A stretch of 64,000 nucleotides of DNA from an uncultured Oscillospiraceae bacterium. GTDB taxonomy: Bacteria; Bacillota; Clostridia; Oscillospirales; Acutalibacteraceae. The DNA lies in contig UQQR01000007.1 in NCBI GenBank assembly GCA_900543215.1, positions 1 to 64,000 on the forward strand, given 5' to 3'. The position numbers and the translations under genes are program-made. Position 1 is the first letter of the stretch. Each line of letters opens with the position of its first letter. Positions 46,872 through 56,029 of the stretch are shown piece after piece. The notes beneath the pieces were generated by a model. It had not been told where the DNA came from. It ran no database searches and saw only the letters and a program-made list of their open reading frames with translations.

Positions 46872-47995
46872 TCCATATTCTCCAAAAGCTCTGTAATTAT
46901 ACTGTTTGAAACCGCCATACCCTTGTCTGCAAGCGATATTGCGCTTTTTGTAATCCTGCAAAGTCCGATTTTTTCAAGCGAACCTGCGGCATTTATCATT
47001 TTCTCGGGAAGCTCTTTTCCGAAACGCCTGCGGTAGCCGTCAAATTCAAGTCCCGTGCCCAGTCTTAAGCTAAGCATAATGTATTCCTCGGGGTCTCCCC
47101 CGTCTCCGTCCGGCACAGGCTCTGCACCTCTTAAAAATCCTCGCAGATCATCGGGGTAATAAAAGCGCTTGCCGTTTAAAAAGGAGTGTGCCGACGGTCC
47201 TATACCCAAATACTCAAAACAGCCCCAATACTTTAAATTGTGGCGGCTTTCCGTTCCGTCAAGGCAAAAATTTGATATTTCGTAGTGATTAAATCCCCTA
47301 TCCTCAAGCGTGCGGCAAAGGTACAGATACTGATCGGCGGCGCTGTCATCATCCGGCATATCAAGCTGAGAAGCTTTCTTGTAAAACAGCGTGTTTTCCT
47401 CTGTTTTTAAAATATACGCCGAGATATGCCGCGGTTCCAATCCGCACACAAAATCAATATCGTTTTTTAAGCTTTCCGTATCGGACCCCGGCTGGGCTAT
47501 CATTATATCGGCTGAAATATTTTTAAAGCCGAGTTTTCGGGCGTTTTCCACCGTGCGGCGTGTGTCCGCCGCCGTATGCGTTCTGCCGAGCAACGAAAGC
47601 ATTTTATCCGAACCGCTCTGCGCCCCGACAGAAAGCCTGTTGATTCCGGCTTCCGCCGCCGCCGTGAGTATTCTTTCCGAAGCTCCGTCGGGATTTATTT
47701 CGAGGGTTATTTCGGCGTCTCTGTCTACCGAAAAGCTCTCTCTTACCGCCTGCATAACGGGTATCAGCCTCTCATACATAAGCGACGGCGTTCCACCGCC
47801 GAAATAAACAGTATTAACGGGGCGGCTTATTTTGCCGCCCCGTTCTCTTATAACGGTAATCAGCCGTTTTGTATATTCGTCCTTCAGTTCTTCACTGTCA
47901 AATGAAGAATAAAAGCTGCAATAAGCGCATCTTTTTTTGCAAAACGGTATGTGAAGATAAAGACCGATAGGCTCCTTATCAGTCAAGTATTTCAC
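46868..47995 (-). CDS. hemW: radical SAM HemW-like protein (coproporphyrinogen III oxidase family)
   Basis: A 375-residue radical SAM protein. The [4Fe-4S]-binding motif is PFCKKRCAYCSF (CxxxCxxC plus aromatic residue), followed by YFGGGTPS, LEINPDG and HYEISNF of the family. HemW lacks the extra Cys of true HemN oxidases and acts as a haem chaperone; I see CxxxCxxCSF, so HemW is likelier. No other haem gene is near. Overlaps pduL by 17 bases. Confidence 0.88.
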   Translation of the reverse strand: MKYLTDKEPIGLYLHIPFCKKRCAYCSFYSSFDSEELKDEYTKRLITVIRERGGKISRPVNTVYFGGGTPSLMYERLIPVMQAVRESFSVDRDAEITLEINPDGASERILTAAAEAGINRLSVGAQSGSDKMLSLLGRTHTAADTRRTVENARKLGFKNISADIMIAQPGSDTESLKNDIDFVCGLEPRHISAYILKTEENTLFYKKASQLDMPDDDSAADQYLYLCRTLEDRGFNHYEISNFCLDGTESRHNLKYWGCFEYLGIGPSAHSFLNGKRFYYPDDLRGFLRGAEPVPDGDGGDPEEYIMLSLRLGTGLEFDGYRRRFGKELPEKMINAAGSLEKIGLCRITKSAISLADKGMAVSNSIITELLENME

Positions 47996-48551
47996 CTATG
48001 CAGCTGCCCGGTACCGCGGCGGCGTTGGCCTCATCGGTGTCAATATGCATAGCAAGCTTATACTTATCGCTTACTCTTGCGACAACATCATCAAAAACAA
48101 GCGCTCTGCCCTCTGTCGGAATCTTAACGCTTACTATCTGTTTATCCTTTATGCCGAATTTTTCCGCATCCTCTGGTGTCATATGTATGTGGCGCTTTGC
48201 GGCAATAACGCCCTCGGTAAGCTCAATCTCACCCGCAGGTCCCACAAGCTTACATACGCCGCTGCCCTTAACATCGCCCGACTCTCTTATAGGAGCGGTA
48301 ACGCCGATCGCGCGTGCGTCGGTAAGGGAAAGCTCTACCTGATTTTCGGGACGGGTAGGTCCTAAAATGGATGCCTTTAACTGTGATTTGGGTCCTACAA
48401 CCGTAACCTTTTCCTCACAGGCAAACTGACCCGGCTGGGAAAGATTTTTTTTCGGGGTAAGTTTATGACCCTTACCGAAAAGTGTTTCAAGCGCCTCGTC
48501 CGTAACATGCACATGGCGTGCGGATATTTCAACCAAAACTTCTTTTGCCAT
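47979..48551 (-). CDS. pduL: PduL-type phosphate acyltransferase
   Basis: A 190-residue enzyme interconverting acyl-CoA and acyl phosphate. Two PduL repeats are seen with conserved histidines: ISARHVHVTDEAL near residue 10 and AKRHIHMTPEDA near residue 120; KNLSQPGQFACEE and STRARAIGVTAP-like LTDARAIGVTAP complete the pattern. No N-terminal encapsulation peptide and no microcompartment shell gene nearby, so it probably serves as the cytosolic phosphotransacetylase. Start 48551 follows AAAGGAG. Confidence 0.92.
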   Translation of the reverse strand: MAKEVLVEISARHVHVTDEALETLFGKGHKLTPKKNLSQPGQFACEEKVTVVGPKSQLKASILGPTRPENQVELSLTDARAIGVTAPIRESGDVKGSGVCKLVGPAGEIELTEGVIAAKRHIHMTPEDAEKFGIKDKQIVSVKIPTEGRALVFDDVVARVSDKYKLAMHIDTDEANAAAVPGSCIGEILD

Positions 48552-48596
48552 AACTAAAACTCCTTTTTGTTTTATACCCTTTAATTTTAACATATT

Positions 48597-49478
48597 TCAG
48601 CCACTTTTCAAGGGGGAAAAACAAATTTTAAGCTTTGACAGAGAAAAAAAGCAGATTTTAAGGCAAAACGCTGTTTTTATAAGAGCCGACGCAAAGTAAA
48701 GGCAGTAAACAAGTCCGTCCATTCTTGTAAACAGCGGACCGACCGTAACGGTGCTTACGGCAGACGCAAGCGGAAATTCGCACCGAGCCGAAAGTTGAGG
48801 TCCGAAATGAAAAATACAGTCCGCAAAGCACATCGCCAAAAGAGCAAGTCCTGCCGCCGTACCCGAAAAAACATATTTTTTGCCATTATCCCGTATAAAA
48901 TATTCCGCCGCAAACGGAACAAGCAAAAACGGCATAGATACCCGAATCAGCATAGGTGCCGTTTCTTTTAAAACGGTTTTAAGACCCGGAAAACGGTTTA
49001 AATGGAACCACTGAACGCTGAAATCCTTTACGGACAAAAGGAAAAACAGAATTATACCCGCAGCCGAAAAAATGAAAAAGATTACAGAAAGTTTTAACAG
49101 GACACTGCTTTTTCTAAGCGTCAGGTAGGCGGTAACGACAACAAAGATTACGGCGATAAAAAATCTCGGCGTATCGGGGAGCAATATCCTATCCACAAAA
49201 ACCAAAAATTCCTTAAACGAGGCTCCGGCGCCGTAAAGCGAATAGACCGCCGCCGCCGAAAAGAGAAGCGCCGAATACGGCTTAAAGGAAAGCGCCGACT
49301 GCGCCCTTAACAAAAAGAAAGAAATTCCCAAAAATACAAATGACGCCGTAATCGCCGCGGCAAACCCCAAAAACGAATATTTACCCGAATCGGAATAAGG
49401 AAGTCCTATTACCGATTCACCGAGCGCAAAAAGCGCGGCAAGGCAAAAAAAGTGTCTGCCGTAATCGGCTTTTCCCAT
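48597..49478 (-). CDS. spore germination receptor subunit B (GerAB-like)
   Basis: A 293-residue integral membrane protein of about ten segments. It fits the GerAB/amino acid-polyamine-organocation-like subunit, the part that binds germinant amino acids. It is the last gene of the gerAA-gerAC-gerAB run. The sequence is diverged; length (usual ~365) is short, so some helices may be missing. CGGAGATG precedes the ATG at 49478. Confidence 0.75.
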   Translation of the reverse strand: MGKADYGRHFFCLAALFALGESVIGLPYSDSGKYSFLGFAAAITASFVFLGISFFLLRAQSALSFKPYSALLFSAAAVYSLYGAGASFKEFLVFVDRILLPDTPRFFIAVIFVVVTAYLTLRKSSVLLKLSVIFFIFSAAGIILFFLLSVKDFSVQWFHLNRFPGLKTVLKETAPMLIRVSMPFLLVPFAAEYFIRDNGKKYVFSGTAAGLALLAMCFADCIFHFGPQLSARCEFPLASAVSTVTVGPLFTRMDGLVYCLYFASALIKTAFCLKICFFSLSKLKICFSPLKSG

Positions 49479-49493
49479 TGCAATCATCTCCGT

Positions 49494-50501
49494 TCAGCTT
49501 TTGCATTCCGCAACAAAATCGGCAGAACCGAAAAATTCCTCGTATCCCGACTGATATTTATCCTCAAACTCACTGTATTTAACGCTTAAAATATCATAAA
49601 ATCCGAAGGCGTCCTTTCCCGTTTCGCTTTTAAGCCGGTTATAAAGCGATTCGAGGTTTTTTTCGAGTCTTTCGCACGCCGTACCGTCAAAGCCGTCGCC
49701 CGAAAGCCTGAGCCTTAAAACTATTTTATTTTCATTTCCGTCCGAATAAAGATAGTCAACCTTTCGGGATCTCAAATGATATTCCTCCGCCCCGAAGCGC
49801 AGCGTTCCCTTTTTAAATTCTCCCGTAATAACCGCGTAACAGCCTGAGTCCTCATTGTTTAAATTGGCTATAAGCCTGTCCTCTCTGAACACGGAAAGTC
49901 CGTCAACCGACGTGCCTGATTCGGAAATGACAAAATGAGGGAGCGTAAAGGTCTTTTTGCCCGATTCACGGACGGCCTCAACCTCAAAATAACGGCTGCT
50001 ATACGAAAGCCCCGTGCGTTCGCTCTGTTGCTCTATCATTCCCATAATATCGTACCCCTTTGCCGCGGAGGAAGGGGATTTTTCCGACAAAAGCTCATAC
50101 GGGTCCTCGACCGAAATCATATAGGCGGACATTGTTATGCGGTTTTCGTTAAAGCAATAATCGCATATTTCGGAAAACCAATACGGAGTCATTTTTTCCC
50201 CTACCGCTATTACGGCGCAATGATTCAAAAGCATCGTCTTTTCAAGCGACGAGCCTATTTTGTCAAGCGCACCCGATATTGACTGAGCGGCGGCTGAAAA
50301 CAACTTTGTTTCGGGTGAGGATTCGGGATCCTCGGAGTTTACGATTATAATTTCGGCAAAAACATTTATAAGAGCGCCGTCTGTACTGAAACCGAGAGAC
50401 GAAACCATATATCTGCGGTCGCTTTTGGCGTTTTCTCCGCTACAGCCGCAAAGAAGCGCCGAAAGAACAGAAATAAGAATTAAACAGACCGTTTTTTTCA
50501 T
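49494..50501 (-). CDS. spore germination lipoprotein subunit C (GerAC-like)
   Basis: A 335-residue lipoprotein: signal peptide with lipobox LLCGC at residues 16-20, then the GerAC-type fold with DKIGSSLEKTMLLNHCAVIAVGE and ENRITMSAYMISVEDP. It sits in the forespore inner membrane outer face in other sporulators. Overlaps gerAA by 4 bases. Confidence 0.8.
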   Translation of the reverse strand: MKKTVCLILISVLSALLCGCSGENAKSDRRYMVSSLGFSTDGALINVFAEIIIVNSEDPESSPETKLFSAAAQSISGALDKIGSSLEKTMLLNHCAVIAVGEKMTPYWFSEICDYCFNENRITMSAYMISVEDPYELLSEKSPSSAAKGYDIMGMIEQQSERTGLSYSSRYFEVEAVRESGKKTFTLPHFVISESGTSVDGLSVFREDRLIANLNNEDSGCYAVITGEFKKGTLRFGAEEYHLRSRKVDYLYSDGNENKIVLRLRLSGDGFDGTACERLEKNLESLYNRLKSETGKDAFGFYDILSVKYSEFEDKYQSGYEEFFGSADFVAECKS

Positions 50502-52018
50502 TTCCGCACCGTCTCTTTCATTCTCACCCTGTTGCGGTTGAAAAGAGGGCGTTTTATCATTTTACTCCACGGCGCTCTCAAAACCGTGTCCTTAAGGCTC
50601 TGAAAATCCGCACGGGACAGCGATACCGTATAGCTTACCCCAAAGGAGGTAAGGTCGAATATTCTTATAAGCATTACCGTAATACCGGCGATATATCCGT
50701 AAAGACCGAAAAGCGCGCCTAAAATCACCAATATTAGCCGCATATAAAATACCGCCGCTTTAAGTCTCGGTATCATAAGTCCGGCTATACCCGAAAGCGC
50801 CACAACTATAAGCATCGGTGCGCTTATTATCCTTGCCTCCACCGCCGCCTGACCCACAACAAGTCCGCCGACTATGCTTAAAGCGTGACCGAGGCTCTGC
50901 GCCGTTCTTATTCCCGTTTCCTTAAGAATTTCGAATACAAATATAAGAAGAATACACTCCGCCACCGCAGGAAAAGGGACTCCGCCCCTCAGCTGTGTTA
51001 CCGAAAGCGCAAGCGAGGTCGGCAAAAGCTCCTTATGAAACGCCGTAGCCGCAACAAACACAGACGGTATACTGACCGACAGAAAAAAGCAAATAAATCT
51101 GAGCAGTCTGCCAATGGAGGAAACCGTGTAATTAAGGTAATAATCCTCATCCGATTGGAAATTTTCCGAAAAAAGGTACGGTACCGTTGCGGCAACGGGC
51201 GTTCCGTCCACAATTAAGGCCACCCGTCCCTCAAGCAGGCTTGCCGCAACCACATCGGGTCTTTCCGTTGTACCCGAGGTTTTAAAAAGCGACCCTCTGC
51301 TGTCTCTTATCTGCTCTATGATATAATTCGTGTCAAGAACGCCGTCTATATCTATTTCGGCTATTCTTTTTTTAAGCTCGCCGAGCATTTTTTTGTTTAC
51401 AAGCGTATCAAGATAGCAGAAAAATACTATCGTCTCACTGCGTTTTCCGACCCTTACCATTTCGGTGCAAAAATCAGGGGTCAGAAGCTTTCGCCTTATA
51501 AGCGCAAGGTTAGGCAGCGCCGCTTCGTTAAAGCCCTCTCTCGGACCTTCAAGTATCCTCTCGTTTTCAGGCTCGCTTATGCTTCTGGTTTTCCAGCCCT
51601 TTGTATTTATGGTCACGGCGTCCGTACAGCCGTCTATTATTAAAAGCGTGTCTCCGTACATGACCGCTCTCAGCATATCCGCGACATTGTCGGTGGTCTT
51701 ATTCTCGCTTGCGAAAAGCACCTGCTCGCATATATAATCGGCAAACGGTATATCGGTGCGCTCGCTGTTTACAAGCAAAAGCGGTCTTACTACCGATTCG
51801 TTAAGCATTTCGGAATTTACCATTCCGTCCATATAAAAAAGGGCGCAGTCATACTCGTACATACTGCGTACCCTTAACTGTTTCATCCTTAAAACCGCGT
51901 CTTTTTTGAATATTTCCTTAAAAAGCGCAATATCATCCTTAAGATTACCCGATATTTTCAAAAGCTCATAATCTGAAGTCAGTCCGGACATACTATCACC
52001 CGGTTTAATTATTTCCAA
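50498..52018 (-). CDS. spore germination receptor subunit A (GerAA-like)
   Basis: A 506-residue protein with an N-terminal soluble domain (~300 residues) and a membrane domain of about five segments near the C-terminus (FICFFLSVSIPSVFVAATAF, and others). EDYYLNYTVSSIGRLLRFI and the RIFDLTSFGVSY segment match GerA-family A subunits. Together with the C and B subunits it should form a germinant receptor or ion channel. Starts 15 bases after the SpoIID-like gene. Confidence 0.88.
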   Translation of the reverse strand: MEIIKPGDSMSGLTSDYELLKISGNLKDDIALFKEIFKKDAVLRMKQLRVRSMYEYDCALFYMDGMVNSEMLNESVVRPLLLVNSERTDIPFADYICEQVLFASENKTTDNVADMLRAVMYGDTLLIIDGCTDAVTINTKGWKTRSISEPENERILEGPREGFNEAALPNLALIRRKLLTPDFCTEMVRVGKRSETIVFFCYLDTLVNKKMLGELKKRIAEIDIDGVLDTNYIIEQIRDSRGSLFKTSGTTERPDVVAASLLEGRVALIVDGTPVAATVPYLFSENFQSDEDYYLNYTVSSIGRLLRFICFFLSVSIPSVFVAATAFHKELLPTSLALSVTQLRGGVPFPAVAECILLIFVFEILKETGIRTAQSLGHALSIVGGLVVGQAAVEARIISAPMLIVVALSGIAGLMIPRLKAAVFYMRLILVILGALFGLYGYIAGITVMLIRIFDLTSFGVSYTVSLSRADFQSLKDTVLRAPWSKMIKRPLFNRNRVRMKETVRK

Positions 52019-52033
52019 AAGCTTTTAAAAAAT

Positions 52034-53389
52034 TCATCCTTTAAGCGCATTGTATTCCTCGACTATGGTATTCCAGGTATTTACTCCCACAAGTCCGCTT
52101 TGCGGCAGACCGAAGAGACGCTGTAAAGTATAGACCGCGTCCCTTGTCTGCGTTCCGAAATATCCCGTAACCGGAATTTCGGGAATTTCAGGGTAAACAC
52201 TGCCGATAAACGACAAATAGGTTTGCAGATCTCTTACGCTGTCGCTCCTCATTCCCTCGCTCAGCACATAACCGGGGTATATTTTTGCCCGTTCTCCCTC
52301 GTACCCCTCGGGGAATGATTCTACCGCCAAGCGGTATTCACGGTTTAAAATATTCCAAAGCGTATTGTCGGCAACCCCTGTTACGGGCAGTCCGTAATAC
52401 TCTTGAAACTGCTCCACCGCCCTTACCGTGGGTTCGTCAAAAATGCCAGTGACCTGCACCATATCAAGCTGCGGATTGGCATACGCTATCGTGTCAAGAT
52501 AATACTGAAGCGCTCTTACATAAAGTCCCTGCATACCTGCGGACAGCTCAAATATATAAGGAAGGCTCGCCTCTTCCTCCGTAACTCCTTCCGCCGAAAG
52601 CTCCGCAAGCCTTTTGACTCCGTTATAATAACGTCTTATTCTGTACCACGTGGCTTTATCGACGGTGCCGCTCCGAGGCAGCCCGAATATTTCCTGAAAC
52701 GCCCTTACCGCATTTTCGGTATCAAGACCGAAAAGTCCGTTTTCAACGCGTATCTTCGGTATAGCGGGGTAATTATCGGATATTCGGTTAAGCTCAGTTT
52801 GTATTATTTTTACGCTGTTTGAGTCGTCGCCGAGTCTCAGCGGCTCGCCGGGGTACGATTCCCCCACGCTTGCCACGGGCGTATCGGTAAGTATGGAAAT
52901 ATCCCCGCCGTAAAACCTTTGCAAAATTTCATAAGGCGTAAGCCCCTGTTCGGCAAGCGATACGGTTCCCCACTGAGAAAGACCCTGACAGGTAGAGGTC
53001 GTTCCGTTGCAGAATTGGGTAAAAAGCGGCTGTATACTGCCGTTTCTGACAACATATTCGTCAAATATATCATTCACAATATCGTTTATATTTTCAAAAA
53101 TTTCACGGCCCGGAACAAAAGCCTGATCGTACTGCGTCGAATTGGTAATATCAAAATCGTACCCGCGGGACGGATACCACTCGGTATATATTCGGTTAAG
53201 CGCAAAGGTTATTATGGCGTAAATATTGGCTCTGAGCGCATTTTCGGGCCAAGTTGGGTATATTTCGCTTGACGCGACATTTTTAATGTAATCAACAAAC
53301 GGTACGGTTACGGTCTCGGCATTAGATGACGGCGGACCCAAATGCACCCTTATGTTTTCGGGAATAACAGGCTGTATCAAATCAGGCAT
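52034..53389 (-). CDS. SpoIID-like protein with three peptidoglycan-binding domains
   Basis: A 451-residue protein. The first ~160 residues follow SpoIID (VPFVDYIKNVASSEIYPTWP, TQYDQAFVPG, GLSQWGTVSLAEQGLTPYEIL), a lytic-transglycosylase-like domain. Three PG_binding_1 repeats follow (each with GLFGxDTxxAVxxFQ- or TGxFDxxT-type signatures), e.g. GLFGLDTENAVRAFQEIFGL. No signal peptide is visible, so it may act inside the mother cell on the forespore. Likely spore envelope remodelling; lies upstream of the gerA-type operon. Confidence 0.8.
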   Translation of the reverse strand: MPDLIQPVIPENIRVHLGPPSSNAETVTVPFVDYIKNVASSEIYPTWPENALRANIYAIITFALNRIYTEWYPSRGYDFDITNSTQYDQAFVPGREIFENINDIVNDIFDEYVVRNGSIQPLFTQFCNGTTSTCQGLSQWGTVSLAEQGLTPYEILQRFYGGDISILTDTPVASVGESYPGEPLRLGDDSNSVKIIQTELNRISDNYPAIPKIRVENGLFGLDTENAVRAFQEIFGLPRSGTVDKATWYRIRRYYNGVKRLAELSAEGVTEEEASLPYIFELSAGMQGLYVRALQYYLDTIAYANPQLDMVQVTGIFDEPTVRAVEQFQEYYGLPVTGVADNTLWNILNREYRLAVESFPEGYEGERAKIYPGYVLSEGMRSDSVRDLQTYLSFIGSVYPEIPEIPVTGYFGTQTRDAVYTLQRLFGLPQSGLVGVNTWNTIVEEYNALKG

Positions 53390-53419
53390 ACTCTTTTTCC
53401 TCCTTAGAGTGACAGGCTT

Positions 53420-53947
53420 CTAGAGCTCATAAGATGAAAATTCGTTAAAGGTTATAGGCGCTGTTCTGCCGCCGGCAACGCTTATAGGCGTAAGGTCCGA
53501 GCGCTGAACGGAAGTAACGCCCCTGAAAACAGGTATATTAAGGTGTATATTTTCAAGAAAACCGTCGGCTTTTATTCTCATATTGTAAAGCGCGTACGGA
53601 ACCGCTGCCGAGCCTGACTGCTGTGAAAGACTGCGCGGCGGAGCGGCCAACTCGAATTTCTCGGTTTTTCCGCTCTCGTCCGTAACGGCGGTTCCCACTA
53701 CCTGCATATTTTCGGGCGACCCCGTAAAAACCGTAACTTCGGCATTTTTAACGGGATATATTCTGTCGGTATAGGTCACCATAGCGATAAGTCTTCCGTT
53801 TTCATCCGAGGTGTTGTCGGGTATATCCGACTTACCCTCTTCATAATAGCCCTGCTGCGGAGTATTTACAGCGGCAGTCTTTACAGCCGCTCTTTTATTA
53901 AGCATAAGCATTTCGTTTTTGTACTTTTCAATAAGCGATTTATCCAT
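53420..53947 (-). CDS. sporulation-linked protein with carboxypeptidase-regulatory-like fold
   Basis: A 175-residue protein. The middle (GRLIAMVTYTDRIYPVKNAEVTVF...TAVTDESGKTEKFELAAP) has the Ig-like carboxypeptidase-regulatory pattern, with AVPYALYNMRIKADGF after it. No signal peptide. It is first in the run with the SpoIID-like and ger genes, so it is probably a spore-coat or cortex-associated protein. GGGAGG precedes the ATG at 53947; the ORF extends further upstream without support. Confidence 0.6.
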   Translation of the reverse strand: MDKSLIEKYKNEMLMLNKRAAVKTAAVNTPQQGYYEEGKSDIPDNTSDENGRLIAMVTYTDRIYPVKNAEVTVFTGSPENMQVVGTAVTDESGKTEKFELAAPPRSLSQQSGSAAVPYALYNMRIKADGFLENIHLNIPVFRGVTSVQRSDLTPISVAGGRTAPITFNEFSSYEL

Positions 53948-53967
53948 TTTACCGCCTCCCACAAAAT

Positions 53968-53994
53968 ATTTTATGCCCGTTTTAATAAATATGT
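53968..53994 (-). promoter_or_regulatory. possible sporulation sigma factor promoter
   Basis: On the minus strand CATAAAAT (53975-53968) with an ACATATT about 13 bases upstream resembles a sigma-E promoter, matching the sporulation genes that follow. The match is imperfect. Confidence 0.3.
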
Positions 53995-54059
53995 TAAAAA
54001 GTTGTTGCAAACAGCACTTAGGTGATATATAATTTTAAAAAAGAGAAGGAGAGATTTTT

Positions 54060-54905
54060 ATGGTGACTATTAAAAATGATGTTATAACCGCCGAGATCAA
54101 CACCCTCGGAGCGGAGTTTAACAGCATAAAGGTAAACGGCGAAGACAGACTTTGGAGCGGCGACCCTGCATTTTGGACGGGAAAGGCTCCCGTTCTTTTC
54201 CCCATATGCGGCGGACTTAAGGACGATAAATTCACATATAACGGCAAGGAATATACCCTTAATAAGCACGGCTTTGCAAGATTTAAGGAATTTGAGGTGG
54301 AAAAGGCCTCGGAAAATTCCGCCGTATTTCTGCTTAAAAGTGATGAGGAAACCCTTAAAACATATCCTTGGAGCTTCGAGCTTCGCATAAAATACGCGCT
54401 TTGCGGCTCTGCCGTTAAAATTACATACTCCGTAAAAAACACCTCGGACGATACTATGTATATGTCCATCGGCTCGCACGAAGCCTATGCCTGCCCCGAG
54501 GGTATAGAAGACTATGATGTAATATTCGAAAAGAAGGAAACCCTTTTTGCGCAGGACCTTGACGGCAATCTTACCGCCCACAGCAGAACCCCCGTTATCA
54601 AAGACACGGACACTCTGCCGCTTTATTATAAATATTTTGCGGTTGACGCTCTTGTTTTCAAGGATCTCAAATCACGCTCGGCAACGCTCAGAAACCGTAA
54701 GACCGGTAAGTCGGTTACCGTTTCGTTCCCCGACTGCGATTATTTTCTTCTTTGGACAAAGCCGGGTGCCGGCTACATTTGTATGGAACCCTGGAGCGGT
54801 ATTCAGCCTATGGTGGACTGCACATATGACATAACAGAAAAAGAGGGAATTAACGAGGTTGCTGCAAAAGACACCTTTAAAGTCTCTCATACTATCTGTT
54901 TTTAA
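54060..54905 (+). CDS. aldose 1-epimerase family protein (LacX-like)
   Basis: A 281-residue mutarotase-fold protein. VLFPICGGLKDDKFTYNGKEY and LNKHGFARFKEF carry the family histidine and substrate loop, SIGSHEAYACPEG contains a second active-site His, and LLWTKPGAGYICMEPWSG the catalytic Glu region. It resembles LacX-type epimerases that equilibrate alpha and beta anomers of sugars. AGGAGAG precedes the ATG. A terminator follows at once. Confidence 0.88.
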   Translation: MVTIKNDVITAEINTLGAEFNSIKVNGEDRLWSGDPAFWTGKAPVLFPICGGLKDDKFTYNGKEYTLNKHGFARFKEFEVEKASENSAVFLLKSDEETLKTYPWSFELRIKYALCGSAVKITYSVKNTSDDTMYMSIGSHEAYACPEGIEDYDVIFEKKETLFAQDLDGNLTAHSRTPVIKDTDTLPLYYKYFAVDALVFKDLKSRSATLRNRKTGKSVTVSFPDCDYFLLWTKPGAGYICMEPWSGIQPMVDCTYDITEKEGINEVAAKDTFKVSHTICF

Positions 54906-54928
54906 GCTTAAATCTGTCATACTTACCA

Positions 54929-54957
54929 AAAACCGACTGCAAACAGCAGTCGGTTTT
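54929..54957 (+). terminator. terminator after the epimerase
   Basis: AAAACCGACTGC with GCAGTCGGTTTT, loop AAACA, then ATT. Confidence 0.88.
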
Positions 54958-55009
54958 ATTAGAGATACAATATATCGATAAATACATTACCGATATTAAA
55001 AAACTGTAT

Positions 55010-55038
55010 TTGCATTAAATGTCGAAAGATGCTATAAT
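55010..55038 (+). promoter_or_regulatory. sigma-A promoter of the ldh-fumC-hdr-flx cluster
   Basis: TTGCAT (55010-55015), TATAAT (55033-55038), 17-base spacer, 33 bases before ldh. It may drive the whole downstream run, since the next gaps are 13-21 bases and no terminator is seen. Confidence 0.85.
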
Positions 55039-55071
55039 ATACTAAACTATGTAAATTAGGGAAGGTGCACT

Positions 55072-56016
55072 ATGAACAAAATCTCAATAATCGGAACCGG
55101 CAGCGTAGGCTCTACAATTGCCTACACACTGACAGTAATGGGGCTTGCCTCGGAAATCGTTATGATAGACATCAATAACGAAAAGGCTCTCGGCGAAGCG
55201 CTCGATATAAGACAGGGTACTCCCTTCTGCGGCGCTTGCTCAATCTATGCCGGCGACTACCGCGACGCCGTTAATTCGGACATCGTAATTTTAACCTCGG
55301 GTATCGCAAGAAAGCCCGGTCAGTCAAGACTGGAGCTTGCACAGACCAACGTTAACATTACAAAGCAGATAATACCGGAAATCACAAAATACGCTCCGGA
55401 CGCCACCTACATAATAGTAAGCAATCCGGTTGATATTCTTACCTATACATTCTACAAAATGTCGGGACTTCCAGAAAACCGCATAATCGGTTCCGGTACT
55501 ATCCTTGATACTGCGCGTCTGCGTTCAAGACTTTCAGAATATTACAACATAAACCAGAGCAATGTTCACGCTTATGTCTTCGGCGAGCACGGCGATTCTT
55601 CCTTTATCCCGTGGTCTGTTGCCAATATTTCGAATGTTCCGATAAAAGAATGTAAAAAGCTTATAACCACACCCGGCATTAACACTCCCGAGCTTGACTT
55701 TGGCGATATCGAGCAGTATGTAAGAAAATCCGGCGCGCGCGTTATAGCAAGAAAAGGCGCGACCTTCTATGCGGTTTCGGTTTCCGTATGTCATATCTGC
55801 AAATGCCTGCTCGGCGGTATTGATACCACAATGACCGTTTCCACAATGATGCACGGCGAATACGGAATAGAGGATGTAGCGCTCAGCACCCTTAATATGG
55901 TAGGTCACGAGGGAGTAAGAGGTAAGGTAAATGTACCTATGACCGATGAAGAGGTAATGCTTTTACGCAAGAGCGCCGATACATTAAAAGATGTTATAAG
56001 CAATCTTGAAATATGA
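55072..56016 (+). CDS. ldh: L-lactate dehydrogenase
   Basis: A 314-residue NAD-dependent enzyme. GTGSVGSTIAYTL is the Rossmann motif, VSNPVDILTY the active-site loop, and VFGEHGDSS holds the catalytic His. The substrate-specificity residues around Q-loop (KPGQSRLEL) indicate lactate rather than malate dehydrogenase. It reduces pyruvate with NADH. Lies directly before fumC and the NADH-oxidising Flx-Hdr genes. Confidence 0.93.
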   Translation: MNKISIIGTGSVGSTIAYTLTVMGLASEIVMIDINNEKALGEALDIRQGTPFCGACSIYAGDYRDAVNSDIVILTSGIARKPGQSRLELAQTNVNITKQIIPEITKYAPDATYIIVSNPVDILTYTFYKMSGLPENRIIGSGTILDTARLRSRLSEYYNINQSNVHAYVFGEHGDSSFIPWSVANISNVPIKECKKLITTPGINTPELDFGDIEQYVRKSGARVIARKGATFYAVSVSVCHICKCLLGGIDTTMTVSTMMHGEYGIEDVALSTLNMVGHEGVRGKVNVPMTDEEVMLLRKSADTLKDVISNLEI

Positions 56017-56029
56017 GGGGTAAGCTTTA

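Noticed and set aside
54018..54581. 187-codon minus-strand frame opposite the epimerase
   Set aside because: Antisense to a clear enzyme gene; composition is typical of a reversed coding frame.
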